NCBI GenBank assembly: GCA_021737115.1
Contig: JAIPER010000261.1
Span: forward strand, 1-5,627
Reading direction: 5' to 3'
DNA: 5,627 nucleotides
Origin: Desulfohalobiaceae bacterium
GTDB taxonomy: Bacteria > Desulfobacterota > Desulfovibrionia > Desulfovibrionales > Desulfothermaceae
Shown here one piece after another: positions 1 to 5,606 of the stretch. The stretch's first letter is position 1, and every line of letters begins with the position of its first letter. The notes beneath the pieces were generated by a model, which was not told where the DNA came from, did no database searches, and saw nothing but the letters and a program-made list of their open reading frames with translations. A program made the translations under genes and the position numbers.

Positions 1-876
1 GAGGTAATTATAGCCCAAGTTCTTGGCCAAGTATCTGCTGATATATTGTTCTGACATGGTACCGCAGACATCGCATACTGCCTGACTATCCATATCAAAT
101 ATCAAACGAATCCTGCGGGGCATGGCCCAAAACATGTGCAAAGGGTGTTTCTGGGAGGGATACGTCCCCTTGCCACCCTCACTGGTTTCAGTAGCAGCCA
201 ACCAGGGATAGATACCTCCTTCCCGGGAACTCTTAAGGTTTCCAGAAAGGGTCTCGAACTGGGAACGGTCCAAAACGTTGTACCAAACGGTCTCCCAAAG
301 AGTTTCGCCCATGACCAATGTGGTCAAAGGCCCACCACCTCTAAGGGAGGTCCTGTTTCCCTGTCCGCCGGCAGGGGCATTCGTCTGCAGGGTATACAGG
401 CCTGCTGCTGCACAGGCTGGACAAATCGAAGTGATTCGCCTTCTCTTTACAAAGAAATCTGTATTCTGACGAATTGTGTTCTCCCCAGGCTCATCAATGA
501 ACAGGCTGCCTATCTGAACCTCGTTTTTCGTATCCTGTGTGTGCAGAGTGAGATCCTGCATAAAACGCGGCCCATCACTCCAAAGCTCGAAAGCATCGAC
601 TTCCTGTGACATCCAGTTGCTCAGAAGATCCGGGCTGGGTGGTTCTTCTCTGTATTCGTCCCATTCATCAGAGTCCGGTGCAAAAGAGGTTTGGATCACG
701 CCAATCAGGAATTGTATTACGCTCCCGTTGAGATCCGGCCTAGGAAAATCGAGCTGAACAATTGGGTCATCAGCATGGCCATCAGTCATATCTCCTGGAG
801 CAATGCGCTTTCTATCCCCATTCTTGGTTAGTACAGGTATCCACTTGTCTTTCAGCAAATTGAATCCTTCATACAT
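1..876 (-). CDS. cse1: Cse1 / CasA (Cas8e), large subunit of type I-E Cascade, partial (3' end outside window)
   Basis: My minus-strand translation gives 292 residues with no stop, running off the left edge; family members are about 500 residues. It opens with FNLLKDKWIPV, the characteristic Cse1 start. Residues 161-187 carry the signature YTLQTNAPAGG, then RTSLRGGGPLTTLV, and residues 244-257 read HPLHMFWAMPRRIR. Two cysteine pairs, C152/C155 and C268/C271, match the metal-binding cysteines seen in some Cse1 proteins. The segment around residues 125-145 (DEPGENT...FF) lies where the PAM-recognition loop falls in the family. In the known system Cse1 binds the crRNA 5' end, reads the PAM and recruits Cas3. 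The ATG at 876 has GGAGG five bases upstream, and an in-frame TAA lies seven codons before it. The gene follows cas3 on the same strand after 188 bp, the usual type I-E order. The identification is secure; completeness and the C-terminal four-helix bundle cannot be judged. Confidence 0.96.
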   Translation of the reverse strand, partial: MYEGFNLLKDKWIPVLTKNGDRKRIAPGDMTDGHADDPIVQLDFPRPDLNGSVIQFLIGVIQTSFAPDSDEWDEYREEPPSPDLLSNWMSQEVDAFELWSDGPRFMQDLTLHTQDTKNEVQIGSLFIDEPGENTIRQNTDFFVKRRRITSICPACAAAGLYTLQTNAPAGGQGNRTSLRGGGPLTTLVMGETLWETVWYNVLDRSQFETLSGNLKSSREGGIYPWLAATETSEGGKGTYPSQKHPLHMFWAMPRRIRLIFDMDSQAVCDVCGTMSEQYISRYLAKNLGYNYL

Positions 877-881
877 TGCCA

Positions 882-886
882 CCTCC
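882..886 (-). promoter_or_regulatory. Ribosome binding site of cse1
   Basis: On the minus strand GGAGG stands five bases before the ATG at 876. This perfect Shine-Dalgarno core fixes the start against the in-frame GTG and TTG codons just upstream. cas3, by contrast, has no clear site of this kind. Confidence 0.8.
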
Positions 887-910
887 AAGGACAGTTAGAT
901 GTTTCCTGCA

Positions 911-928
911 TCCCTGAAGCGTCAGGGA
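911..928 (-). promoter_or_regulatory. Hairpin in the cse1 leader
   Basis: Perfect 7-bp arms, TCCCTGA and TCAGGGA, are separated by four bases (minus strand TCCCTGACGCTTCAGGGA). It lies 24 bases upstream of the cse1 Shine-Dalgarno sequence, inside the leader that would be transcribed from the promoter near 1011-1037. No T-run follows on the minus strand, so it is not a terminator for the cas operon. It could be an RNA structure affecting translation or stability, or a DNA-binding site. Its function is unknown. Confidence 0.4.
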
Positions 929-953
929 ACTTTGATTTTTTGTCGCGTCAACC

Positions 954-1004
954 TAATAAAAACACGGTGCATACCCAAAATTTTGGGAAACATAATAAAA
1001 ACAC
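954..1004 (-). promoter_or_regulatory. Operator-like array: 14-bp palindrome between two 12-bp direct repeats
   Basis: The perfect palindrome CCCAAAATTTTGGG occupies 974-987. It is flanked by identical copies of TAATAAAAACAC at 954-965 and 993-1004, with starts 39 bp apart (minus-strand form GTGTTTTTATTA). The group sits just downstream of the predicted cse1 promoter, so the second repeat overlaps the expected transcription start. A symmetric site with repeats at this place is what an operator for a dimeric repressor or a nucleoid protein could look like. No regulator can be named from the sequence. Confidence 0.45.
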
Positions 1005-1010
1005 TTATTG

Positions 1011-1037
1011 ATTATCGAATTTCCTATAGATTGTCAA
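1011..1037 (-). promoter_or_regulatory. Probable sigma-70 type promoter for cse1 and downstream Cascade genes
   Basis: The minus strand has a perfect -35 box TTGACA (1037-1032) and a -10 box GATAAT (1016-1011, five of six to consensus), separated by 15 bp. That spacing is shorter than the ideal 17 bp. The start would fall near 1004, giving a leader of about 128 nt before cse1. A second -10-like TATTAT lies at 997-992 but has no good -35. The position in the 188-bp gap after cas3 fits an independent Cascade promoter, as known for E. coli casA. Confidence 0.45.
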
Positions 1038-1064
1038 GCCTCATTCTGAATTTTTTGAAAATAC

Positions 1065-3809
1065 TCAACAGATTTTATCGAAAAGCAGTCCCTGCACTGG
1101 ATCATATACGATTTCCAACTCTTCCAAGTTTTCATTCAGGCCTTTCCCGAGCCATTGACCGTTGCCTGCTGTTTTAATCGGCAGGAGAACACTGAATTTT
1201 CCTTTATCAGGCATTTCCTCGATTGCTTTTTCTCTCGCTCTCTTCTCCTGTTCGTTCTCCGGTTCCCCCGCATCAGATAATCGATAGGCCATAACCCGGA
1301 ATTCACTCAGCCCCCAGGCCTTGGCTCTGGTATCTGCATCGCACCATGGTTTGATTGCTCCCTGATCATAAACCCCCAAACGGAAAGTCACAGTCGGCTC
1401 CCCCAGTCGGGTTGGACTGACGGTGTCTTCCACCCATTGAGACTGAGTGACCCTATAGCCGTCTCGTAAATTCAAAGTGTTACCCAAGGCCATATCGCTC
1501 TTTGCCAGACCGTCTCCCTCGGCCAAATCAGTAACCATTTGCAGGCTTGAAGGAAAAGGTATGGCCTCAAAACCGTAAACCGATTCAATGGCTCTTCTGG
1601 AATCTTCAGGGAAATAAAGAACGGGATTGTCGCATATGAACTTCGCCGTTCTCCACAACTGCCCGTGATTGGGGTAGATAAGTTTTGCTCTGGGAAAGAA
1701 TTCTGAAAACCAGTTCGAGTTGCAATCATCAGAGGGAAAAGGAGCATAGACGATACACTTGGGGGCAAGATATCCTGCAGGCCGGTCTCGATGGGCATGA
1801 CGATGTTCTCTTCCGATGCGTTGCAGAAGAAGGTCGATCGGGGCCAGGTCAGTGATTAGTAGATCAAAATCCAGATCCAAGGATTGTTCCACAACCTGCG
1901 TGGCGATCAAGACCTTACCATGTCTGTCATTGTCTTCACTGTGTTTGCCGAAGCATTGAAGGACCCTGCGCTCCAGATCGAGCCGGTCGCCCATGGCAAA
2001 CCGGGCGTGGAACAAAAGAACATTATCCTCGTGCAGCCCATCCTCGGTGCGAAAGAGTTCTTTCAGCCTTTGGAACGCTTCCAGAGCATCATCCACAGAA
2101 TTTCGCACCCAGCAGGCGCAGGCTCCAGACTTTGAGACCTGGAGCAAGGATTGCACAACAACCGACTCCTCAGACGCCACTTCAAATCGCATGCTTCGTT
2201 CTGTACCTGGCCGGATCTGGACCGGATACTCTGCCGACAACTCCGGAGACACCCTGGTCACCAAAGGAAAATCATCGTCAGTCACATCCTGCTCCATTCC
2301 TCCATAGCCAGAAATAAATGCATCCACCAACTCTTGGCGGGTCTGCTTGGGCAAAGTGGCCGAGAGAAGAACAGCACTGCCTCCCATGGCGGCTTGAAAG
2401 CTGAGCAGAGCACACAAGAGCTTGTGTACATAGGGGTCAAAGGCATGCACCTCATCCACGATCAAGACCCCCCGCCCTAGACCAAGCAGGCGCAAAGACT
2501 GATGGTTGCTGGGCAAAACCGATAGTATAGCCTGATCAACAGTGCCTACGCCCACCGCTGCCCAGAAGGCCTTTTTCTTATTGTCCGCCAGCCAAGCCGA
2601 GCATTGAGCCTGTCCAGATATCTCAAATGGGTTTGATTCTTCGACCGGGATATTTTCCAGTCCGATGGAATCCTGGAAAGCATCCATCAGTTGCCTGGCC
2701 GAATGGCTCAAGACCAGAGATGGCTGAGCATCTACTGTAAAAAGTCGTCGATAGCATTCAGCCATACGCTCATACATGGCATTGGCAGTAGCCATGGTTG
2801 GCAAGGCCCAATACAAGCTTTGGCTGGCCCCGGCCGCCATAAGCCTGCTGACAGCCGTGAAAGCAGCTTCAGTTTTACCACTTCCGGTCATGTCCTCGAA
2901 GATAAGAAGCAATGGCTGATCATCCGCCCAAACTTCCTGGGCAAATATTTGCAAAGGGCTGGGGGCTTCTATTCCGGGAAAGAGGTCATGAAAAAAGGCT
3001 TCGGTTTTGGGAGTGGCACCCAATATACCGCTTGCTATTACAGCCTGTTCCGCCCGGGGAACTGCGGTTTGGTAGAAATACGCTTCCAGAGATGCATTCA
3101 AGTCGCCTTCCGGACTAAAAAAACGCTCATCAGAACCAATCCAGTCGCACAAAGTGGTAAGTCCTGCTAAAGCGTAGGAAAATTTTTTGAGTGTATCTTT
3201 GAGCTCTTTATTCAGGAGTTTCTCAATATTATCTTTGTGCACAAAAAGGGCAGCTACGTCCTGAACAAAATCAATAGCGCATTGAACATCGTCCGGTTCA
3301 AAAAGTGTCAAGGCATGTTCCGGTTTTTGTATGGGAGGGCGGCCGTGGTGGCCGGTGACCGCCAGAAACCAGGGGTTTAGGCAGGTACGTAGATCACGCA
3401 TTTTGTAAGATGGTTGGAGGTCAAAAATCCTTCCATCATGAAATGCCGGGGCCAAAGTTTCCTGCCACAAGAGAAAGCCTAGACGGGTATGATGCAGATC
3501 TTTGGAATATGGCAGGGAGGATTCCTTATCCTGCAGTCGTCGCAAGAGCCCTGGAACCAGATTCTGAAATCGGATGGAGAACTTGCCCAAATCGTGCAGA
3601 GCAAGAAAGAAGCAGACAAGGGGAACAAGATCCTGAATTTTAGCGATTACCGTTAACTTCTCTCGCAATAAGGTGTCCTTCTCCAAGATAACCCTGGCCA
3701 CAGCTGCAACGTCCAGGCCATGATAGGGAAGGGGATGATAAGCTTGAGTGTGAACGCTTTCGACAGAAGAGGAAGCCTTACCCCAATATAAAAAGTAATT
3801 ATTTCGCAT
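1065..3809 (-). CDS. cas3: Cas3, HD nuclease-helicase of type I-E CRISPR-Cas interference
   Basis: This complete 914-residue protein has the length usual for type I-E Cas3. After Cascade forms an R-loop, Cas3 nicks the displaced strand, translocates 3' to 5' using ATP and degrades it. The N-terminal HD nuclease shows H30 (YHPLPYHGLD), H72-D73 with K76 (LHDLGK), H107, H154-H155 (TGHHG) and D222 (CDWIGSD), so all expected metal ligands appear present. The helicase carries Walker A TGSGKT (308-313), DEVH (452-455), SAT (483-485), motif V ATQVVEQSLDLD (636-647) and motif VI QRIGREHRH (663-671). A C-terminal domain follows to residue 914. The ATG at 3809 is chosen because YWGKA and the first HD histidine follow at the usual distance and an in-frame TGA lies three codons upstream. 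No clear Shine-Dalgarno sequence precedes it. cse1 follows on the same strand, and a promoter lies just upstream. No frameshift or missing catalytic residue is seen. Confidence 0.97.
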   Translation of the reverse strand: MRNNYFLYWGKASSSVESVHTQAYHPLPYHGLDVAAVARVILEKDTLLREKLTVIAKIQDLVPLVCFFLALHDLGKFSIRFQNLVPGLLRRLQDKESSLPYSKDLHHTRLGFLLWQETLAPAFHDGRIFDLQPSYKMRDLRTCLNPWFLAVTGHHGRPPIQKPEHALTLFEPDDVQCAIDFVQDVAALFVHKDNIEKLLNKELKDTLKKFSYALAGLTTLCDWIGSDERFFSPEGDLNASLEAYFYQTAVPRAEQAVIASGILGATPKTEAFFHDLFPGIEAPSPLQIFAQEVWADDQPLLLIFEDMTGSGKTEAAFTAVSRLMAAGASQSLYWALPTMATANAMYERMAECYRRLFTVDAQPSLVLSHSARQLMDAFQDSIGLENIPVEESNPFEISGQAQCSAWLADNKKKAFWAAVGVGTVDQAILSVLPSNHQSLRLLGLGRGVLIVDEVHAFDPYVHKLLCALLSFQAAMGGSAVLLSATLPKQTRQELVDAFISGYGGMEQDVTDDDFPLVTRVSPELSAEYPVQIRPGTERSMRFEVASEESVVVQSLLQVSKSGACACWVRNSVDDALEAFQRLKELFRTEDGLHEDNVLLFHARFAMGDRLDLERRVLQCFGKHSEDNDRHGKVLIATQVVEQSLDLDFDLLITDLAPIDLLLQRIGREHRHAHRDRPAGYLAPKCIVYAPFPSDDCNSNWFSEFFPRAKLIYPNHGQLWRTAKFICDNPVLYFPEDSRRAIESVYGFEAIPFPSSLQMVTDLAEGDGLAKSDMALGNTLNLRDGYRVTQSQWVEDTVSPTRLGEPTVTFRLGVYDQGAIKPWCDADTRAKAWGLSEFRVMAYRLSDAGEPENEQEKRAREKAIEEMPDKGKFSVLLPIKTAGNGQWLGKGLNENLEELEIVYDPVQGLLFDKIC

Positions 3810-3848
3810 AATCAGTCATTGACTTTTATATTTTCAGGTTAAGAAAAC

Positions 3849-3878
3849 ATTATTCCGTTTAAGGATATACTCAGTCAA
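3849..3878 (-). promoter_or_regulatory. Probable promoter of cas3
   Basis: The minus strand has TTGACT (3878-3873, five of six to the -35 consensus) and AATAAT (3854-3849, five of six to the -10 consensus) with an 18-bp spacer. The start would fall near 3842, leaving a leader of about 33 nt before the cas3 ATG. It lies in the 163-bp gap between the ORF6N remnant and cas3. This is inferred from motif match and position only. Confidence 0.5.
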
Positions 3879-3972
3879 CAAACACCACCCCATTCGTTTC
3901 ATCGTGTCTTTGGCTTCTCTCCTCAGCAAGTCCAATTACAGCATAACCGTGCCAGGATCCGTTTCTTCTTTC

Positions 3973-4389
3973 TTACTGGGTATTGAAGTCGCTAGTGTCT
4001 TCTTTAAGGAACCCGATTTTTTTATCAGATACTTCCTCTTTTGCCAGTAGCTGCCTTATGGCTTCAAATACCACTTTGAATTGATCATCGTATTTTGCTT
4101 CCATTGCCTCGATTTTTTGTCTCAGTTCTTCGTGGGTGGCCAACATCTGTCTGAGTTTGGTAAAGGCCCGCATGATCTGGATATTGACCTGAATGGCTCG
4201 CTTGCTATTCAGCACAGAAGACAGCATGGCCACGCCTTGTTCTGTAAATGCCATGGAAGAGTATCTTAACCCACCCCAACTTGAGGTGCCAAATTGGCAC
4301 CTCAAGTTTTGTTCTTCTTCCAGGCTCAACTCAAACATAAAGTCCTCGGGAAAACGATCAATATTTCTAAGCAACTGCCTTTCGTTCAC
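3973..4389 (-). pseudogene. ORF6N-domain protein, N-terminally truncated
   Basis: The readable frame gives 138 residues from a GTG at 4389. Residues 8-80 match the ORF6N domain of phage and mobile-element proteins: RNIDRFPEDFMFEL, GTSSWGG, AFTEQGVAMLSSVLNS and AIQVNIQIMRAF. Residues 80-116 look like a coiled coil, and KKIGF near the C-terminus is a usual ending, so the 3' end seems whole. ORF6N proteins normally begin with about 35-45 more residues (a segment like RGQKVMLDxDLAxLYGV) before RNIDRFP. These are absent, and an in-frame TGA lies four codons before the GTG. That is why I call it truncated. The GTG overlaps the stop of the preceding remnant by four bases (GTGA), so coupled translation is conceivable. 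The family is thought to bind DNA, but a role in CRISPR immunity is not indicated. Confidence 0.75.
4278..4308. repeat. Perfect 31-nt palindrome inside the ORF6N coding sequence
   Basis: Arms AACTTGAGGTGCCAA and TTGGCACCTCAAGTT, 15 bp each, flank a single central A at 4293. It covers codons 28-37 and the first base of codon 38 of the ORF6N frame (NLRCQFGTSS). Such long perfect symmetry within codons is unlikely by chance. It would make a strong hairpin in either RNA strand or a cruciform in DNA. On the plus strand it runs into TTTTG, a run too short to argue for a terminator. Confidence 0.85.
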
Positions 4390-4571
4390 TCTTCCTCAAC
4401 CCCCGCTTTGCAACCGGCTCCGTAGAGCCGTTGTGTAAATCCGCCCACCTCCAGAAAAGGTTTCTCAGGGTTGCAAAGTAGCCGGTCGAGCAGGTAGCTG
4501 GTCTGGTTGGGCCGGAGTTTGCGATTCCCGCCATGGGGCGGAAGGATTTGCTCTTGTCCGGCATGATTCAA
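4386..4571 (-). pseudogene. Four-helix-bundle-suffix protein, internally deleted remnant
   Basis: The frame gives 61 residues from a TTG at 4571 and stays open 17 codons further upstream without an ATG. Residues 9-20 (ILPPHGGNRKLR) resemble the start of four-helix-bundle-suffix proteins, usually ILPPHGGYRKL. Residues 22-50 (NQTSYLLDRLL, then FLEVGGFTQRLY) resemble the end of the same family, usually NQANYLLDQ...FLKEGGFTERLY. Full members are well over 150 residues, so roughly the central hundred residues seem to be missing, with a junction near residues 20-22. The TGA stop overlaps the GTG of the ORF6N remnant. The family assignment rests on remembered motifs, not a search. A functional product is unlikely. 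Confidence 0.5.
4415..4430. repeat. Short hairpin near the 3' end of the four-helix-bundle remnant
   Basis: CGGCTC and GAGCCG, 6 bp each, enclose four bases; with one bulged C the stem extends to CAA/TTG. It lies in codons for QRLYGA of the remnant, about 25 bases before the overlapping ORF6N start. It may be a chance result of GC-rich coding sequence. Confidence 0.3.
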
Positions 4572-4632
4572 ATCCCCAAACTTGATACCTGATGAAGCTC
4601 TACTGATTCAACTTTATTTTGTGAAAGAAGTC

Positions 4633-4669
4633 AAAAAGATGCGGCTGCAAAAAATCTTTTTGCAACCGC
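4633..4669 (-). terminator. Candidate rho-independent terminator, minus strand
   Basis: The hairpin at 4641-4669 pairs GCGG with CCGC and TGCAAAAA with TTTTTGCA, has one mismatch and a 3-nt loop, and on the minus strand is followed at once by ATCTTTTT. That is a stem plus T-run, so it would stop transcripts arriving from the repeat region before the remnants and cas3. No T-run follows on the plus strand. AAAAAGAT (4633-4640) can also pair with ATCTTTTT (4654-4661), an exclusive alternative fold. The A/T-rich upper stem makes its strength uncertain. Confidence 0.4.
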
Positions 4670-4674
4670 CAGTG

Positions 4675-4701
4675 GTCAGCCCTGCCTCTGGCAGTGCTGA
4701 C
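4675..4701. repeat. Imperfect hairpin
   Basis: GTCAGC pairs with GCTGAC and CTGCC with GGCAG around a 3-nt loop, with one internal mismatch. It lies five bases from the terminator-like hairpin and borders the AT-rich tract that leads into repeat copy A. There is no T-run on either side, so a terminator role is unsupported. Confidence 0.45.
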
Positions 4702-4722
4702 ATATAATTAATTAATTTATAT

Positions 4723-5025
4723 GAGAATATTGAGCCAGGCCATTATGTAATTGGGTTAAAGTCCACAACTGCCAGTTTGATCGAGGCAGAAACTTAATGC
4801 TTACTGAATAACCCAGTTCTTGGCAGAGAGATTCTTCGTTCGCCACAGTTAAATGCGCTTCGCTTACAGAGATTTAACCGGGCAGGCGGACTCACTCAGA
4901 ATGACAAGAATGCGGACTCGCCCTCCGTCATTCCGGCGGAGGCCGGAATCCAGTCTGAAAGTGTATGAACTGGACCCCGGCCTACGCCGGGGTGACGGAG
5001 AAAGAAAAATCTAGTTTCATATGAG
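4723..5025. repeat. Composite intergenic repeat, copy A
   Basis: About 303 bp that align with 5351-5606. Shared blocks include GTCCACAACTGCCAGTTTGA, GAATAACCCAGTTCTTGGCA, CTCACTCAGAATGACAAGAA, the two REP-like hairpins and AGTTTCATATGAG. Read on the minus strand, the middle part is a GTCATTCTGAG...AAGAATCTC repeat of a type common in bacterial intergenic DNA. Copy A carries 44 extra bases (4843-4886) that copy B lacks, holding inverted arms GTTAAAT and ATTTAAC. ATATGAG occurs at both edges (4719-4725 and 5019-5025). No transposase lies in the window, so any mobilisation would have to come from elsewhere. Confidence 0.85.
4924..4999. repeat. Facing pair of REP-like hairpins in copy A
   Basis: Hairpin one (4930-4949) has ATTCCGGC and GCCGGAAT around GGAG. 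Hairpin two (4974-4993) has ACCCCGGC and GCCGGGGT around CTAC. The pair is also an outer inverted repeat (4924-4953 with 4970-4999) ending TCCGTCA and TGACGGA, with 16 bases between the halves. The TT:AA pairs of one hairpin are CC:GG in the other, so pairing is kept although sequence differs. This is the layout of paired REP elements; translation across it gives only a spurious peptide. Confidence 0.85.
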
Positions 5026-5121
5026 AGGTCAGTAAATCCAAAGAACTGCAGGAACAAGAAATCACTTGAAGTGTTCACTCAAGACTTTGTGCAGGTGCGT
5101 CCTGCAACACAAGTGCAAACT

Positions 5122-5292
5122 TTATTCCACGTGTAAAATCAAGCCCCATTTCACTTCCTTGGCCTGGAGTGTCACAAAAGCAGGGAGGGCTAAGGCGGGG
5201 ATTTGACCTTGGCGGATCAGTTGTTCGGAAAAACCGGACAGTGCTTCAGGGATAAGTTCTATTTTAATCTGAAAAAAGAAGAGATTACAGAC
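5122..5292 (-). other. Unrecognised open frame without a start codon (possible gene remnant)
   Basis: Between the in-frame TAA at 5295-5293 and the TAA at 5124-5122, 56 sense codons are open. From residue 9 they read IKIELIPEALSGFSEQL and later VTLQAKEVKWGLILHVE, with protein-like composition. No ATG is present; GTG and TTG occur only near the end. I do not recognise the protein. It may be the C-terminal piece of a lost gene stranded between the two repeat copies, or chance. Confidence 0.2.
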
Positions 5293-5304
5293 TTAGGAAA
5301 TCTG

Positions 5305-5342
5305 TCTTGAAAAATCAGACAAGTCCGGAAAAATCAGACAAG
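5305..5342. repeat. Tandem 19-bp direct repeat
   Basis: Two adjacent 19-mers, TCTTGAAAAATCAGACAAG (5305-5323) and TCCGGAAAAATCAGACAAG (5324-5342), differ at two positions. A more degenerate relative, TTCGGAAAAACCGGACAG, lies at 5224-5241. They sit just before repeat copy B. Two units without variable spacers do not make a CRISPR array. Function unknown. Confidence 0.6.
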
Positions 5343-5350
5343 GATCATTT

Positions 5351-5606
5351 AAGAATATGGAGCCAAGCAGTTGTTCTATTGGGTTTAAGTCCACAACTGC
5401 CAGTTTGATCGAGGAAGAAACTTCGTTATTGAATAACCCAGTTCTTGGCAGAGAGATTCTTCGTTCGCGGACTCACTCAGAATGACAAGAATGCGGACTC
5501 ACTATCCGTCATTCCGGCGAATGCCGGAATCCAGACTGAAAAAGTAAGAACTGGACCCCGGCCTCCGCCGGGGTGACGGACAAAGAAAAATCAAGTTTCA
5601 TATGAG
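5351..5606. repeat. Composite intergenic repeat, copy B
   Basis: About 256 bp matching copy A in the same orientation, lacking the 44-bp block of copy A and differing by other small changes, mainly near the left end and just before GAATAACCCA. It ends, like copy A, in AGTTTCATATGAG. Two same-strand copies some 630 bp apart could recombine and delete the DNA between them. Confidence 0.85.
5505..5580. repeat. Facing pair of REP-like hairpins in copy B
   Basis: Hairpins at 5511-5530 (loop GAAT) and 5555-5574 (loop CTCC) have the same stems as in copy A; the outer inverted repeat is 5505-5534 with 5551-5580. Stems are identical between the copies while loops and the central spacer differ, as expected if the pairing is what is maintained. 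Confidence 0.85.

Noticed and set aside
136..757. Plus-strand open frames opposite cse1.
   Set aside because: They lie wholly antisense to a gene with strong family signatures and show no domain of their own.
992..1020. A second -10-like TATTAT (997-992) as an alternative cse1 promoter.
   Set aside because: The -35 at the matching distance (ATTCGA) is poor; the TTGACA/GATAAT pair is better.
1884..3643. Several plus-strand open frames and a minus-strand frame opposite or inside cas3.
   Set aside because: They are shadows of the cas3 reading frame; none has a recognisable motif or a good ribosome binding site.
3880..3972. The frame of the ORF6N remnant stays open for about 33 codons past its TAA, with a coherent-looking peptide (GSWHGYAVIGLAEER and onward) ending at a TGA.
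   Set aside because: An open run of this length after a stop is expected fairly often by chance. It has no start of its own and overlaps the predicted cas3 promoter. There is no sign of a recoding signal.
4367..4564. A 65-codon minus-strand frame starting with an ATG at 4564, overlapping the four-helix-bundle remnant.
   Set aside because: It is the neighbouring frame of the remnant; only the other frame shows family motifs.
4896..5078. A 60-codon minus-strand frame reading RHPGVGRGPVHTLSDWIPASAGMT-like sequence.
   Set aside because: It is translation of the REP-like hairpin pair, a well-known kind of spurious protein.
5305..5342. Tandem repeats considered as a minimal CRISPR array.
   Set aside because: Units are only 19 bp, directly adjacent with no spacers, and unlike type I-E repeats.
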